Shown here: positions 25,901 to 34,264 of the stretch, in pieces
Layout of the letters: each line of letters starts with the position of its first letter
Numbering within the stretch: position 1 is the stretch's first letter
Assembly (NCBI RefSeq): GCF_016028255.1
Contig: NZ_CP065707.1
Coordinates: 62,001-126,000 of the forward strand
Reading direction: 5' to 3'
Length of the DNA stretch: 64,000 nt
Origin: Streptococcus oralis
GTDB lineage: Bacteria > Bacillota > Bacilli > Lactobacillales > Streptococcaceae
Program-made: the position numbers and the translations under genes
The notes under the pieces: generated by a model
What the model was told of the DNA's origin: nothing
Database searches by the model: none
The model's input: only the letters and a program-made list of their open reading frames with translations

Positions 25901-27252
25901 TGCTTTTCAGAGTACTCCACCTTGAGCAATTGATCCAGCTTGTTGTAGTCGTAGCTGATGGTTTTCCCATCGGACTTGGTTACTTTTTCGAGCTGGTTAT
26001 TGACATTGTAGGTATAGGTTTCCTTATCTCCGAGACTGGTCAAGCGCTCCACTAGATTGGAAAGTTGGTCATAGCTGTAGCTTGTGACCTTGCCATTTCC
26101 ATTCGTGACCGAAGTGACATTGCCCACACTGTCGTAGGTATAGCTAGAGGTAGAAGCCTTCTCTCCACTTCCTTGCGTCGCTGTAAGCAACTGATCCTTT
26201 AGGTCATAGGTGTAGGTCTTGACACGCTTGCTTCCGGATGTGACACTGGTGAGGTTGCCATTGGCATCATAGGTCATGCTTGCGACGCCACCAGCCTCAT
26301 CTGTGATCTTCGTGAGATGGTTATCGTGGTCATAGCGATACTTAGTCCACTGGCCTGCCGCATCACTTTCTGAGGTGAGGCGATTGAGGCTATCATAGGT
26401 TCTCTTAGTTACTTGACCGAGAGGATTCGTCTCCTCAAGGAGATTGCCATTCGGGTCATAGGTATAGGTCGTTTCGCGCTTACCATTGATAGTTCGTTTG
26501 GTCACCTGACCGACGGGGTCATAGCTTGATTCCACCGTTCGACCAGTTGGCGTTTTGATTGTTTTTAGTTGATCAAGGGTCGTATAGTCAAAGGTGGTTG
26601 TAGCACCGGATGGCTTGGTCAGTTTGGTTAGATTCCCCGCTTCATCGTAGCTATACTTGGTTTCAAGGTCAAGGGCGTTCTTAGCCGTTAGGAGACGGCC
26701 AACCTTGTCATAGCTATAGTGATTGCTTCGGTCGGATTGGTCTGTCTCTTGCACCAAGTTTCCAGATACATCATAGCTATAGGTTTTTGATAGCCCCTGT
26801 GGACCTGTTTGCTTGGTGAGACGGCCCAAGGCGTCATAGGCATAGGTGTAAGCTGCCTCATTTGGCAGAGTGCGTTTGGTTACACGACCATAAAGGTCAT
26901 TGACATAGTTGGTACTATGACCGTTGGCATCGGTTTCTTTTGCCAAGCTACCTGTAGCATCATAGGCGTACTGAGTCACTCCACCTGTTGGGCGTTTCTT
27001 ACTGCTGACACGGTTCATACTGTCATAGCTGTAGGTCGTTGTATGACCTTCACCACTGGTTTCACTCAAGCGATTTCCCAAAGCATCATAGCTGAAACTT
27101 TGCTTGCTTCCTGTCGGAGCTACTGTTTCAATGATTCGTCCTAATGGGTCGTACTTAAAGGCTGTCGCATGACCATTTGGATCCGTATAGAGTACCAATT
27201 TCTTATTGGCATCATAACCATAGCTACTTGAATGGCCATTGGCATCGGTCAT
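22906..27252 (-). CDS. Rhs protein, downstream ORF, with GIY-YIG nuclease toxin tip
   Basis: A 1448-residue frame continuing the Rhs protein of 27249-32372 after a 1-nt deletion. Its ATG overlaps the previous stop (ATGA) with no clear ribosome site, so it would need translational coupling or frameshifting. YD repeats fill residues 1 to about 940. The Rhs core (YLRARYYD...DPSGH) ends near 1011. A linker with the shared HVCNPKT junction and a pre-toxin TG-like segment (RLTTGKDPETGENASR) follows. The last 100 residues are a GIY-YIG nuclease: YYGIYG, VYTGIT, the Arg in ESRLSQH and the catalytic Glu in AVEQYLIE. Rhs shells encapsulate and deliver such tips, so DNA cleavage in competitors is the expected role. 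The cognate immunity gene follows directly. Confidence 0.85.
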   Translation of the reverse strand: MTDANGHSSSYGYDANKKLVLYTDPNGHATAFKYDPLGRIIETVAPTGSKQSFSYDALGNRLSETSGEGHTTTYSYDSMNRVSSKKRPTGGVTQYAYDATGSLAKETDANGHSTNYVNDLYGRVTKRTLPNEAAYTYAYDALGRLTKQTGPQGLSKTYSYDVSGNLVQETDQSDRSNHYSYDKVGRLLTAKNALDLETKYSYDEAGNLTKLTKPSGATTTFDYTTLDQLKTIKTPTGRTVESSYDPVGQVTKRTINGKRETTYTYDPNGNLLEETNPLGQVTKRTYDSLNRLTSESDAAGQWTKYRYDHDNHLTKITDEAGGVASMTYDANGNLTSVTSGSKRVKTYTYDLKDQLLTATQGSGEKASTSSYTYDSVGNVTSVTNGNGKVTSYSYDQLSNLVERLTSLGDKETYTYNVNNQLEKVTKSDGKTISYDYNKLDQLLKVEYSEKQDGQVLYTYDADGRRVSMSDLTGTSQYATNEEGEITGVRQGDGSLIQYEYDAYGNISKMIYPDGSTVSYTYDELDRLTSVTDVKGQKTSYSYNQAGDLTEVVRGDGTKSFLAYDKAHRLTELRHMDKQDKLISSYGYEYDDGGYISKETIQQDGETLVHTYTYDTLGQVENMTVSDGAGKELSKLSYTYDLAGNKLTSTETVDGKESQTRFTYDDHNRLTKLEGPDGTITYTYDKNSNRIASEKNSEKLDYIYDTENRLLAIKDKKGLLMAALYDGDDNRVFTASRKEGKNTYQLFQRKPKDIKSGRKSPYTAPSGEQHSLFWYGFSQNVLQALSALPQTIGSIWHSIFDDVSTAYHQKVAKDRATKEGIVVNPPELGNLPGQGEVTYTSQVQDVLIPYTTREETYNYYEERNYVNDVNREHTEVLETYDHDGKARETYSYGKGRASYLNNQTGDSYNYLTNQSGSVTGLTKDGQAVASTSYHLYGARKTSTDTTGNPFAYNGESRDDTGLDYLRARYYDSQGGTFLSEDSYPGEATDPLSQNRYSYVQNNPVNYTDPSGHRMVWAVDGSEPSRPRRINTRQQRFYQRSIVEQDSLGRAVSLREYTDHRIKTDRNFRAPESYYQAFGPNVATYQGGSYGGQSSYAYTQQQAARARAQAEQRRRQQIRYEYGLATGLQSLPIIREGLNLLRNWNTSLLNTLKHVCNPKTTKAQDDASKKKLTASELQRLIKKANSGDMSAIATLSRSYDGTSGIGTDTRTKEEIEAGNRRFWQNTVDGLKKIPYIIGEFFSVNDTYRLTTGKDPETGENASRLEAAGWLAADLASFGISKVAKGGKLAGKGLKALDKVNDASKATKAVDKASGNLLPMTLDNLQMFAEKPKVNLVTSKDNHFNNWLNKGSSNNSVYYGIYGKERDAVYTGITKQDLESRLSQHNRQGKNFVKLNEQYSDLTRNQARAVEQYLIENGHANQLNKINSISPKNKMYDEAMKWAEKYLNGGN

Positions 27253-27864
27253 TTAGATAGGTTGCCAAGGACATCATATTCATAAGTAGAGGTATTGCCA
27301 TCGGCATCCGACTCTGTCACCACTCTGTTGAGAGCATCGTAGCTATACTTGGTTTCACGTTTCAGATGATCGACAGTCTTGAGCAGATTGCCATTTTGAT
27401 CATAGTGATAGGTCTTGGTCTTTCCTTCTTGGTCAGTTGAACTTGCGACATTGCCCATGACATCATAGGTGAAGATTTCGCTGGTCTTATCTGCGTAGAC
27501 CACCTTAGTCAGTTGGTTGTCACTATTATAGCTGTATTGGGTAACCTCACCCAAGCTGTTTGTTAAAGTGAGACGATTTCCTGCCTTATCATAGGTGTAG
27601 GTCTCATTGAGATCCTGATTATCTTTTTTGTTCACTACACGGTTGGCGGCATCGTAGCTGTACTCTGTTACCAAACCACTAGAATGCGTCTGCTTGATGA
27701 GACGATCAAGGGCATCGTATTCTTGCTTTACGGTGGTTCCGTCTGGAAGAGTCACTTCTTCCAGTTGAGCCGTTGAGGTATAGGTCATCTTAGTGACATT
27801 GCCATTGGCATCGGTGACCTGAATCGGATAGCCCAGTTCATTATAGGTGTACTGAGTCTTGCCG
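24219..27864 (-). repeat. Direct repeat copy 2 of the Rhs core (3.65 kb)
   Basis: Pairs with 18570-22215. Homologous exchange between the copies would delete the GIY-YIG tip and Imm26-like gene (about 5.65 kb) and fuse the orphan tip to the full N-terminal half. Confidence 0.92.
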
Positions 27865-30800
27865 CCCAAGGCATCTGTCAACTCTGTCAACTGTTCCATC
27901 TGGTTATAGGCCATCGTAGTTTTATTGCCTAAACCATCTGTAATACTGGAAACTTGATTTTGACCTGTATAGGTCGTGCTAGCAGTATAGCCTGCAGCAT
28001 CTGTTAGGCTATTTTGATTGCCATTGGCATCATAGGTCATGCTGGTGCGGTGACCCAAGGCATTGGTTGTTGCGATCAGGCGCCCTGCCTTGCTGTATTC
28101 ATAAGTCGTTTCTTTTCCAAGGGCATCTGTCATGGACAGGATATTCCCCATCGCATCCAACACATATGAAACACTGCTACCATCTGGGTAGGTAATACCA
28201 GTAACATTCCCCGCTGCATCATAGGTATAGCTGGTAGTCTTTTTCCCTTTGGTTTCACTAAGTTTATTTCCAACACTGTCATAAGTGTAGGTCACTGTCT
28301 GACCTGCTTCATCGGTGTAAGAGAGCACTCGGCCCATGATATCATAAGTAGTCTCAGCTTTTGTACCAATTGGGTAAGAGACCGCGGTTAGTTTGCCTGC
28401 AGCATCATAAGTGTTTTGAGTAACTTGCCCCAGAGCATCTGTGATGGTTTTAACGGCATTATTTCTATCATCATAAGTCAAGCTACTGCTATTACCTGCT
28501 TCATTGGTTCGAGTGACAATTCGACCCAGTGCATCACGAGTAACGGTAGTCGTTTGACCTGAAGCATTGCTTTCTGTTAGGAAACGACCCTTGCTATCAT
28601 ATGTATAGCTAGTAGTGTGTCCTTCTCCATCGGTAACGGAAAGCTGATTCCCAACACCATCATAAGTGTAGCTATAGTTCCCTCCTTCTCCATTCGAAGC
28701 ACCGATTTTACGACCGAAACCATCATAGGTGAAGGTAGTCGTGTTACCATTACCTTCTGTCACAGCTGTCACTTGACCTGCCTTGTCAAAAGTATGGCTC
28801 GTCCCAACACCATCAGCATCTTTTTCACTCAGCTTGCGACCTTCAGCATCATAGGTAAAGGTCTTTGCCCCACCGAGAGGATTCGTAATGCTGGTGACTT
28901 GATTGTGTGCATTGTAGGTAAAGGTTGATACGCCTCCCAAAGGATTGGTAAGACTTACCAAATTCGCACCTTGATAGGCAAAGGAGGTTGTATGACCAGC
29001 CGCATCTGTCGTAGATAAGATGCGCCCTTGCTGATCGACAGTATAAGTAATCTTAGAGCCATCTGGTAATGTCGTCTGGATTAGATTGCCATTGGCATCA
29101 TAGCTATGAGCTGTTGATGCACCACTAAAGTCAGTGAGAGACAGAAGATGGTTCTTCTCATCATAGCTAGAAGTTTTTACTGCACCGTCAAAACGCGTTT
29201 CTGTCAAGGTATTACCATTGCTGTCATAAGTGTAGCGAGTCGTTTGACCTGCTTCATTCGTCACACTTGACAGACGGTTGTTGTCATCATACGTTTTTGA
29301 GATACTAGTTCCATCAGCATAGCGAATGCCCGTTGTACGATATTGCTCATCGTAAGTATATACGGTTTGATTGCCATTTCCATCGGTAGTGATTGTCTGA
29401 CCTTCACTATAAGAGAGAGTTGAAACAGCGCCTGCACCATCTGTTTGCTTGGTGACACGATTTTCCTCATCGTACTCGTTTTGGATAACCTTGGTGCCAT
29501 TTCCATCGTACCAAGCTGTCATACGTCCCTTATCGTCATATTCATAACGAGTAGGAACTCCTGTCGCATCCGTATAGGTGATCAAATGACCATTCGTGTC
29601 ATATTCATAGGTCAAAGTCGAGCCATTTGGGATTTGAATCGCACCAATATAGCCCTCTGAGTTATAGGTGATACTATAAATCAAGCCTGTAGGAGATGTA
29701 ATCTTGGTCAGCTGGTAATTTTCATTATAATCAAAGCTTGTTTTGTTACCTTTTTCATCCGTCTGACTCGTTAAGAGGCCGTGATAGTTAAAGATTTTCT
29801 CTTGATGATTGTGATCAACAACTCGGTATTCCTTAACATCATAGTCTTCTTTTTCGTCTCCGCCAAAGTCGCCTTTCTTCGTTTCAACTGTTTTTACTTC
29901 GAGAGTGAGGTCATAACCGCTTGGAGCACGATAGTTATCACCATCTTTCGTAAACTTAAGAATAGACCCGTCTGTACGAGTATAGTAAAGATTTTGATCT
30001 TCATCGCTCGATAACTGCTCATTAAAGGCAAATGACCAACCACGACCAAAGAGACTATTGATCCCTGCTACTTTAGAGTTATAGGCGCGAGTAATTTCAA
30101 ACTTTCCGTCAACATCTGTGATAGAAACATCTGTTCGATCTAGGTAGAAATTCCCCGTGTTTAGATTGATTGGCTCAAATCCAAACTCACAGTGAAGACC
30201 GCGTCCCATTAAAAGTCTGTCTATTTCTGCCTTGGTATTAGATGTCAGGGCTGGTGGATTATAAGGTTTATCAGTATTCTTTCTTGGATTGCGAATAAAA
30301 AGGGTATTATTTTGTACAACCATCATATCCTGGATACGATTATCGTAAGCAAGTTGATTCAGTGGTACTCCATAGTAAGCCGCAATCTTTGGAAGGGTAT
30401 CAAACTGGGTAACTTTGTAAATCAAAAAAGTATCACTTGATTTTTTACCGCTGGTTTGACCATCCTTTTTACTCTCTGCGTCAATCGTATAAACCTTGTT
30501 TAGTTCAGGTTCTGTGAAAGGCACCTGAGTCTGCCAGTTTGAGAGCTTGTCTTTATATTTAGTTGTTCCTTTTTCAAAGGCTGCATCAAAGGAACTACTA
30601 TCAGGGTATTTGTAAGAAAAACTTGCAGAACTTTGACCCTTGTAGTCTTTAGCAGTGTCACTAAGATTATAATCAACCTGAGCACCCGGTGTTGTCAGAC
30701 CATCCGCAAAGACTCCCTGAAATTGCAGTTTTCCTTTCTTATCTGTCTTCACCATGGTCCGAAGATTGATGGTAGTGTTCCCAATTGGATAATTGACATC

Positions 30801-32372
30801 AACCGGATCTGGAACAGACCAATTAATCGTCAAACTCGGAGCCTTGTCTGGGGTAAACCCAATCTGTCCTGCATTATCTGCAGTAGCTTCAGTTGTATAG
30901 AAGGCACCACCGTCTGAGCCTTCGTCGGTTGCGGCTACAACTAAACCATAGTTTGGCTCCAAACCTTGAACCCATGCATTTACAGTCTCGCGGATATCAA
31001 AGTTGTGCATCCCAATCTTCTTACCACTGGTCGCATTTTTTCCTGCGATTTCCATATCAAGACCCACAGAAGTATCCCATGTAAGGGTATTGATATCAAA
31101 ATCTTGCTTCAAGCGATAAGCCGCAAACTGGGTTGATTGAGAATCTGGAGCAGTGTATTCATAGATATTTAAACTCGCACTATCGATACGCGCTTCTTTA
31201 GGAATACTCTTTTGAAAATCGTAGTTAATCTTAAAGTACATCCTTGCGCGACCGATATCACGAACACCTGGAATACCAGCCATCCCCATCATCTCAGCTG
31301 TCATATACCCAACATATCCATAGGCATAACCTTGGTACTGACCATGTACGGATGAAGTCACAACATCAAGGATTTTTTCTCTTGGAACCGTTACAGTCGG
31401 GTCGATCCGAACAGGATACTTACGGTCTGAAGCAGACAACCACTCTTTACTAGCTGTTACGGTAACTTCATGTCGCCCATCCCCTTTTTTCAATCCAAGG
31501 GTTATGACATTACTAGTAGCACCGGCACTGTCCACCATCATTGGGGCAGTTAGTACAAAGAGGAGCTTCGTTTTGCCCTTTTCACGAACAAGGATTTGAT
31601 TGTCTTTCAAAGAAACATCATACTTAGATGCATCTAAACCGTAAGTAAAGGAGTTCTTTCCGCCCCACTCTGCTAGGATAATCTCTTCTTTTACCCCATT
31701 AGGCTGTACCGTATATTGTACATCTGTTTTGCCATCAACATTATTGTATAGGATGGCATTCTTTTCTACAGTTGCCTGATCATACGTTTTATCAAGCGGA
31801 TACAGGGAAATTTTGTCATCCTTATGTGTAATATCAATAGGGGTTTCTTCTTTGACTTCGCTCGGAAGAACTACGCCTACTGGAGATTCTTTAGGTAGAT
31901 AATAGTGTTTCCCATTGGCATGATAAGAATAGAGAGATAAGTCAACAGGAACTTCTACCCCTTCTTGATCAGTATAGGTTTTAATATCACTCCCAATATG
32001 CGTCACAAAGTGAGTCTCATCCACCCGAAACAGTTGTTCTTGCCCACTAACCGCTACTGGTTCTCCATATTGTTTCTTTAGTTCTGCCTCTGCCTTACTC
32101 TCTTCGTTGACCACCTTTGGTTGTTGTAGGGCATCTCCACCATCCTTTGCTGGTTTTGAGGCGTCAGCACTCGTCGAATGTTCCGTATTCGCATTTTCAG
32201 AACCTACAGTCTGGTCACTCGCCTCTGTAACAGCTTTTTTATACGCGACCTCCGCCTGACCTTGCTTAATTGCATGGCTTATTTCTTCCGCATAAATAAG
32301 CGGGGTATTAGAAATAAATAAACTCAGCAATAATAACCACTGTATGGTCTTACGAAGTCTTTTCATCATCAT
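27249..32372 (-). CDS. Rhs/WapA-like wall protein, N-terminal ORF (frame broken at its 3' end)
   Basis: A 1707-residue frame holding the export and shell-forming half of a giant Rhs protein. It shows a signal peptide (1-29, TPLIYA), an N-terminal beta domain, a DNRLRE-like segment (about 320-520, YPVRIDPTVTV), a LysM-like wall-binding module (about 650-695, TLPKIAAYYGVPLNQLAYDN), a DUF6531-like Rhs opening domain (about 724-790, NLNTGNFYLDRTDV) and YD repeats from about 860. It stops after LGNLSK, whereas copy 1 reads on as LGNLSKMTDANG. One T is missing (TTT at 27252-27254 against TTTT in copy 1), so the expected product of about 3155 residues is split. The start cluster at 32366-32372 follows AAAGGAGA and overlaps the membrane-protein gene. 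LysM suggests wall retention as in WapA. Confidence 0.85.
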   Translation of the reverse strand: MMMKRLRKTIQWLLLLSLFISNTPLIYAEEISHAIKQGQAEVAYKKAVTEASDQTVGSENANTEHSTSADASKPAKDGGDALQQPKVVNEESKAEAELKKQYGEPVAVSGQEQLFRVDETHFVTHIGSDIKTYTDQEGVEVPVDLSLYSYHANGKHYYLPKESPVGVVLPSEVKEETPIDITHKDDKISLYPLDKTYDQATVEKNAILYNNVDGKTDVQYTVQPNGVKEEIILAEWGGKNSFTYGLDASKYDVSLKDNQILVREKGKTKLLFVLTAPMMVDSAGATSNVITLGLKKGDGRHEVTVTASKEWLSASDRKYPVRIDPTVTVPREKILDVVTSSVHGQYQGYAYGYVGYMTAEMMGMAGIPGVRDIGRARMYFKINYDFQKSIPKEARIDSASLNIYEYTAPDSQSTQFAAYRLKQDFDINTLTWDTSVGLDMEIAGKNATSGKKIGMHNFDIRETVNAWVQGLEPNYGLVVAATDEGSDGGAFYTTEATADNAGQIGFTPDKAPSLTINWSVPDPVDVNYPIGNTTINLRTMVKTDKKGKLQFQGVFADGLTTPGAQVDYNLSDTAKDYKGQSSASFSYKYPDSSSFDAAFEKGTTKYKDKLSNWQTQVPFTEPELNKVYTIDAESKKDGQTSGKKSSDTFLIYKVTQFDTLPKIAAYYGVPLNQLAYDNRIQDMMVVQNNTLFIRNPRKNTDKPYNPPALTSNTKAEIDRLLMGRGLHCEFGFEPINLNTGNFYLDRTDVSITDVDGKFEITRAYNSKVAGINSLFGRGWSFAFNEQLSSDEDQNLYYTRTDGSILKFTKDGDNYRAPSGYDLTLEVKTVETKKGDFGGDEKEDYDVKEYRVVDHNHQEKIFNYHGLLTSQTDEKGNKTSFDYNENYQLTKITSPTGLIYSITYNSEGYIGAIQIPNGSTLTYEYDTNGHLITYTDATGVPTRYEYDDKGRMTAWYDGNGTKVIQNEYDEENRVTKQTDGAGAVSTLSYSEGQTITTDGNGNQTVYTYDEQYRTTGIRYADGTSISKTYDDNNRLSSVTNEAGQTTRYTYDSNGNTLTETRFDGAVKTSSYDEKNHLLSLTDFSGASTAHSYDANGNLIQTTLPDGSKITYTVDQQGRILSTTDAAGHTTSFAYQGANLVSLTNPLGGVSTFTYNAHNQVTSITNPLGGAKTFTYDAEGRKLSEKDADGVGTSHTFDKAGQVTAVTEGNGNTTTFTYDGFGRKIGASNGEGGNYSYTYDGVGNQLSVTDGEGHTTSYTYDSKGRFLTESNASGQTTTVTRDALGRIVTRTNEAGNSSSLTYDDRNNAVKTITDALGQVTQNTYDAAGKLTAVSYPIGTKAETTYDIMGRVLSYTDEAGQTVTYTYDSVGNKLSETKGKKTTSYTYDAAGNVTGITYPDGSSVSYVLDAMGNILSMTDALGKETTYEYSKAGRLIATTNALGHRTSMTYDANGNQNSLTDAAGYTASTTYTGQNQVSSITDGLGNKTTMAYNQMEQLTELTDALGGKTQYTYNELGYPIQVTDANGNVTKMTYTSTAQLEEVTLPDGTTVKQEYDALDRLIKQTHSSGLVTEYSYDAANRVVNKKDNQDLNETYTYDKAGNRLTLTNSLGEVTQYSYNSDNQLTKVVYADKTSEIFTYDVMGNVASSTDQEGKTKTYHYDQNGNLLKTVDHLKRETKYSYDALNRVVTESDADGNTSTYEYDVLGNLSK

Positions 32373-32979
32373 TCTCCTTTGTAAGATAAATAAAATAATA
32401 AAGTGTAAAAATTAAAATAAGAGCATCACCGATGGATAAAACGAAGGAACCTAGTATTGGGAACCATACAGCGATAGCTAAACAAAAGGCAACAAGAAGC
32501 ATGGATACCAGAACAGGTAGGCGCATTTGATCTACCCTATTTTTAATTGGTAAAGCTTTGTAAATACTAACTAGGCTATAGGATAAGATTACTTTAAGAA
32601 AAGTTTGTATAATTGTAGTAAAAGCCCAGATAGTAATCTTGACATGATCATACTCCAAGCTCGTATTATCGTATAAAACTTGACCCAAGCCTCCGATGAG
32701 GATGCCACATAAAATCGCACTAAACAAGTAAATCAGAATGGTGTAATTTAAGCGTTGATCTGATCGGTACTGCTTATAAAACCAAATCGTTATTGGAAAA
32801 ATAAGAACTGTTCCTATCATTAAAAATAGCAGACTGAGTAAGGTCAGAATGAGCGATAAACCTTCCTCGACTACCGCAGGGGAAATCACACCTGTAAATA
32901 GAAGGCGTTGCCCCACTCCTAAAAACAGTAGGCCAGTAGCTAGTCTCCAAAACCTTGAGAATCTTAATATTTTTATCAT
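32350..32979 (-). CDS. Polytopic membrane protein of the sortase-Rhs operon
   Basis: A 209-residue protein with about six hydrophobic segments (near 12-30, 42-68, 80-103, 115-140, 152-175 and 180-200) and no catalytic motif I recognise. Its ATG overlaps the sortase stop by four bases (ATGA), and its end overlaps the Rhs start by 23 bases, so all three are translationally coupled. This suggests a role in export, folding or anchoring of the Rhs protein. It could be an export accessory or an immunity-like membrane partner; the sequence does not decide. Confidence 0.7.
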   Translation of the reverse strand: MIKILRFSRFWRLATGLLFLGVGQRLLFTGVISPAVVEEGLSLILTLLSLLFLMIGTVLIFPITIWFYKQYRSDQRLNYTILIYLFSAILCGILIGGLGQVLYDNTSLEYDHVKITIWAFTTIIQTFLKVILSYSLVSIYKALPIKNRVDQMRLPVLVSMLLVAFCLAIAVWFPILGSFVLSIGDALILIFTLYYFIYLTKENDDEKTS

Positions 32980-33674
32980 GTACTTGTCCTTTCTTTGACA
33001 CTTTTTAAACGAGCAGTAACCACAAATCGTTGATCATTTCCAGCAACATCACAGGTTGATAAGATTAAAAACCGATCTTTTTTAGGGTCAGTGGCTATCT
33101 GGCGATAGAATCCCCCATAGTCTGATGTTCTTGTCTGTAATGTATCTAAATAATATCTGAGGCCTTCTCGACTTCCTAATTCGAACGTATGAAAAAGATG
33201 ATCATCGGTATAAGAATGGGCTGCCAGCACCTCATATTCAAAATGCTGAGTCAACGTATCAATTTTGATGCTCTCATGCTCGTTAAAAAAAGCTGGCTTC
33301 GCAAAATAATCTAAAGATCCGAACATAGAATCATCTAGCATAGCATGTCCATAGATAATAGTGACAGGATCTTCAAATGTTTTTTTGTTGACCAGCTCTG
33401 TGAATATGGCTCCATAATAAGTCTCTTCACCATCTATATTGTGAGATAGGTAATAGGTATCATCCCTTGAATGTTGAGCGACTGGATAGTCAATTCGAGT
33501 CCCTTCGACTGTTAACCAAGCAAAGACATCTGGATTCTGATGAAACCTCGTCTCTACTGCATTTTGGGAACGCTGCTCCACAGCGTTCTGTTCGAATCCA
33601 TCCAAGATCTTTAGACCTAGAAATAAAACTGTAGTCATTGCAATTAATGACAAACTAAACCTTAAAATTTTCAT
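32976..33674 (-). CDS. Class B sortase
   Basis: A 232-residue membrane-anchored transpeptidase. An N-terminal signal anchor (about 5-22) is followed by the class B pattern NPDVFAWLTVEGTRIDYPV, the catalytic His110 (IIYGHAM), the DDSMFGSL segment, Cys208 (ILSTCDV) and Arg216 (NDQRFVV). Class B enzymes usually join a substrate with an NPQTN-like signal to peptidoglycan or build pili. It heads an operon with a membrane protein and the Rhs gene, yet neither Rhs ORF shows a C-terminal sorting signal. Its substrate is therefore unclear: it may act on an unrecognised internal motif or an unlinked protein. The ATG follows GGGAGAG by a short gap. Confidence 0.9.
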   Translation of the reverse strand: MKILRFSLSLIAMTTVLFLGLKILDGFEQNAVEQRSQNAVETRFHQNPDVFAWLTVEGTRIDYPVAQHSRDDTYYLSHNIDGEETYYGAIFTELVNKKTFEDPVTIIYGHAMLDDSMFGSLDYFAKPAFFNEHESIKIDTLTQHFEYEVLAAHSYTDDHLFHTFELGSREGLRYYLDTLQTRTSDYGGFYRQIATDPKKDRFLILSTCDVAGNDQRFVVTARLKSVKERTST

Positions 33675-33694
33675 GTAATCTCTCCCACATTACC

Positions 33695-33724
33695 ATTATA
33701 TCAGACCCTTATCTCCCTTGTAAA
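33695..33724 (-). promoter_or_regulatory. Promoter of the sortase-Rhs operon
   Basis: On the minus strand TTTACA (33719-33724), an 18-base spacer and TATAAT (33695-33700) precede the sortase ATG by about 20 bases. A perfect 14-bp palindrome, ATATACATGTATAT (33773-33786), lies about 50 bases upstream of the -35 and could be a regulator site. Confidence 0.7.
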
Positions 33725-33824
33725 TACACTATCCTTTGAAAATTATGCTCTTATTAAAGTATTTTGATAACCATATACATGTATATCGTCTCATTACCTA
33801 TTTGATATCTACTTTTTAACAGAA

Positions 33825-33863
33825 AAGAGGAGCCCTCTCCAAATAAGAATGGGCTCCTTTTTT
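33825..33863. terminator. Bidirectional terminator-like hairpin
   Basis: GGAGCCC / GGGCTCC around a 15-base loop, with TTTTTT on the plus side and CTCTTTTC on the minus side. It separates the 70-codon frame and rpsI region from the sortase-Rhs operon. Confidence 0.7.
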
Positions 33864-33891
33864 AATGGCTGTTTGAGCTGACTCTGATTTC

Positions 33892-34104
33892 TTACGAAAC
33901 TCCCTTTTTATAGATGACTTCTTGAACCTGCAAAACTCCAATTCTTATATTTTCTATAGGAAAATCGAGTTTAAAAATCGTTTTTAATTGAGAAGAATCC
34001 CTAGATGTTTTATGGCCTAGATAGTCAGAATGTGCGATTTCTTTCTCATATTTCACCACATATTTATCCGATTCCATGAAATCTTTCGTAATGATAGATT
34101 TCAT
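33892..34104 (-). CDS. Short hypothetical frame, possibly a gene remnant
   Basis: A 70-codon frame, charged and without hydrophobic segments (NIRIGVLQVQEVIYKKGV near the end). There is no convincing ribosome-binding site before its ATG and I recognise no family. It lies between the rpsI terminator and the toxin operon, a place where integrated elements leave debris, so it may be the tail of a lost gene rather than a functional one. Confidence 0.3.
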   Translation of the reverse strand: MKSIITKDFMESDKYVVKYEKEIAHSDYLGHKTSRDSSQLKTIFKLDFPIENIRIGVLQVQEVIYKKGVS

Positions 34105-34202
34105 AAATAGAAATGTAATCCCAATGACTGTTGGAGAGAGCGCTTATCGTTCCTTAAATAAATAATGGTGTGAATTTGGTGTGAATTTTGCTAAAAATCA
34201 TC

Positions 34203-34239
34203 AAAAAAAACACCCCATGGTGTGAACCATGAAGTGTTT
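34203..34239 (-). terminator. Intrinsic terminator of the rplM-rpsI operon
   Basis: On the minus strand a 13-base-pair stem (AAACACTTCATGG with CCATGGGGTGTTT, two G-T pairs) and a 6-base loop are followed by a run of eight T. It lies 26 bases after the rpsI stop. Confidence 0.9.
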
Positions 34240-34264
34240 CGAAACGTTGATATAATCGTATTGA

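Noticed and set aside
18864..26055. Repeated plus-strand frames of 83, 111 and 202 codons opposite the Rhs genes
   Set aside because: They recur in both Rhs copies only because the underlying coding repeat is duplicated, and they lack ribosome sites. They are shadows of the YD repeats.
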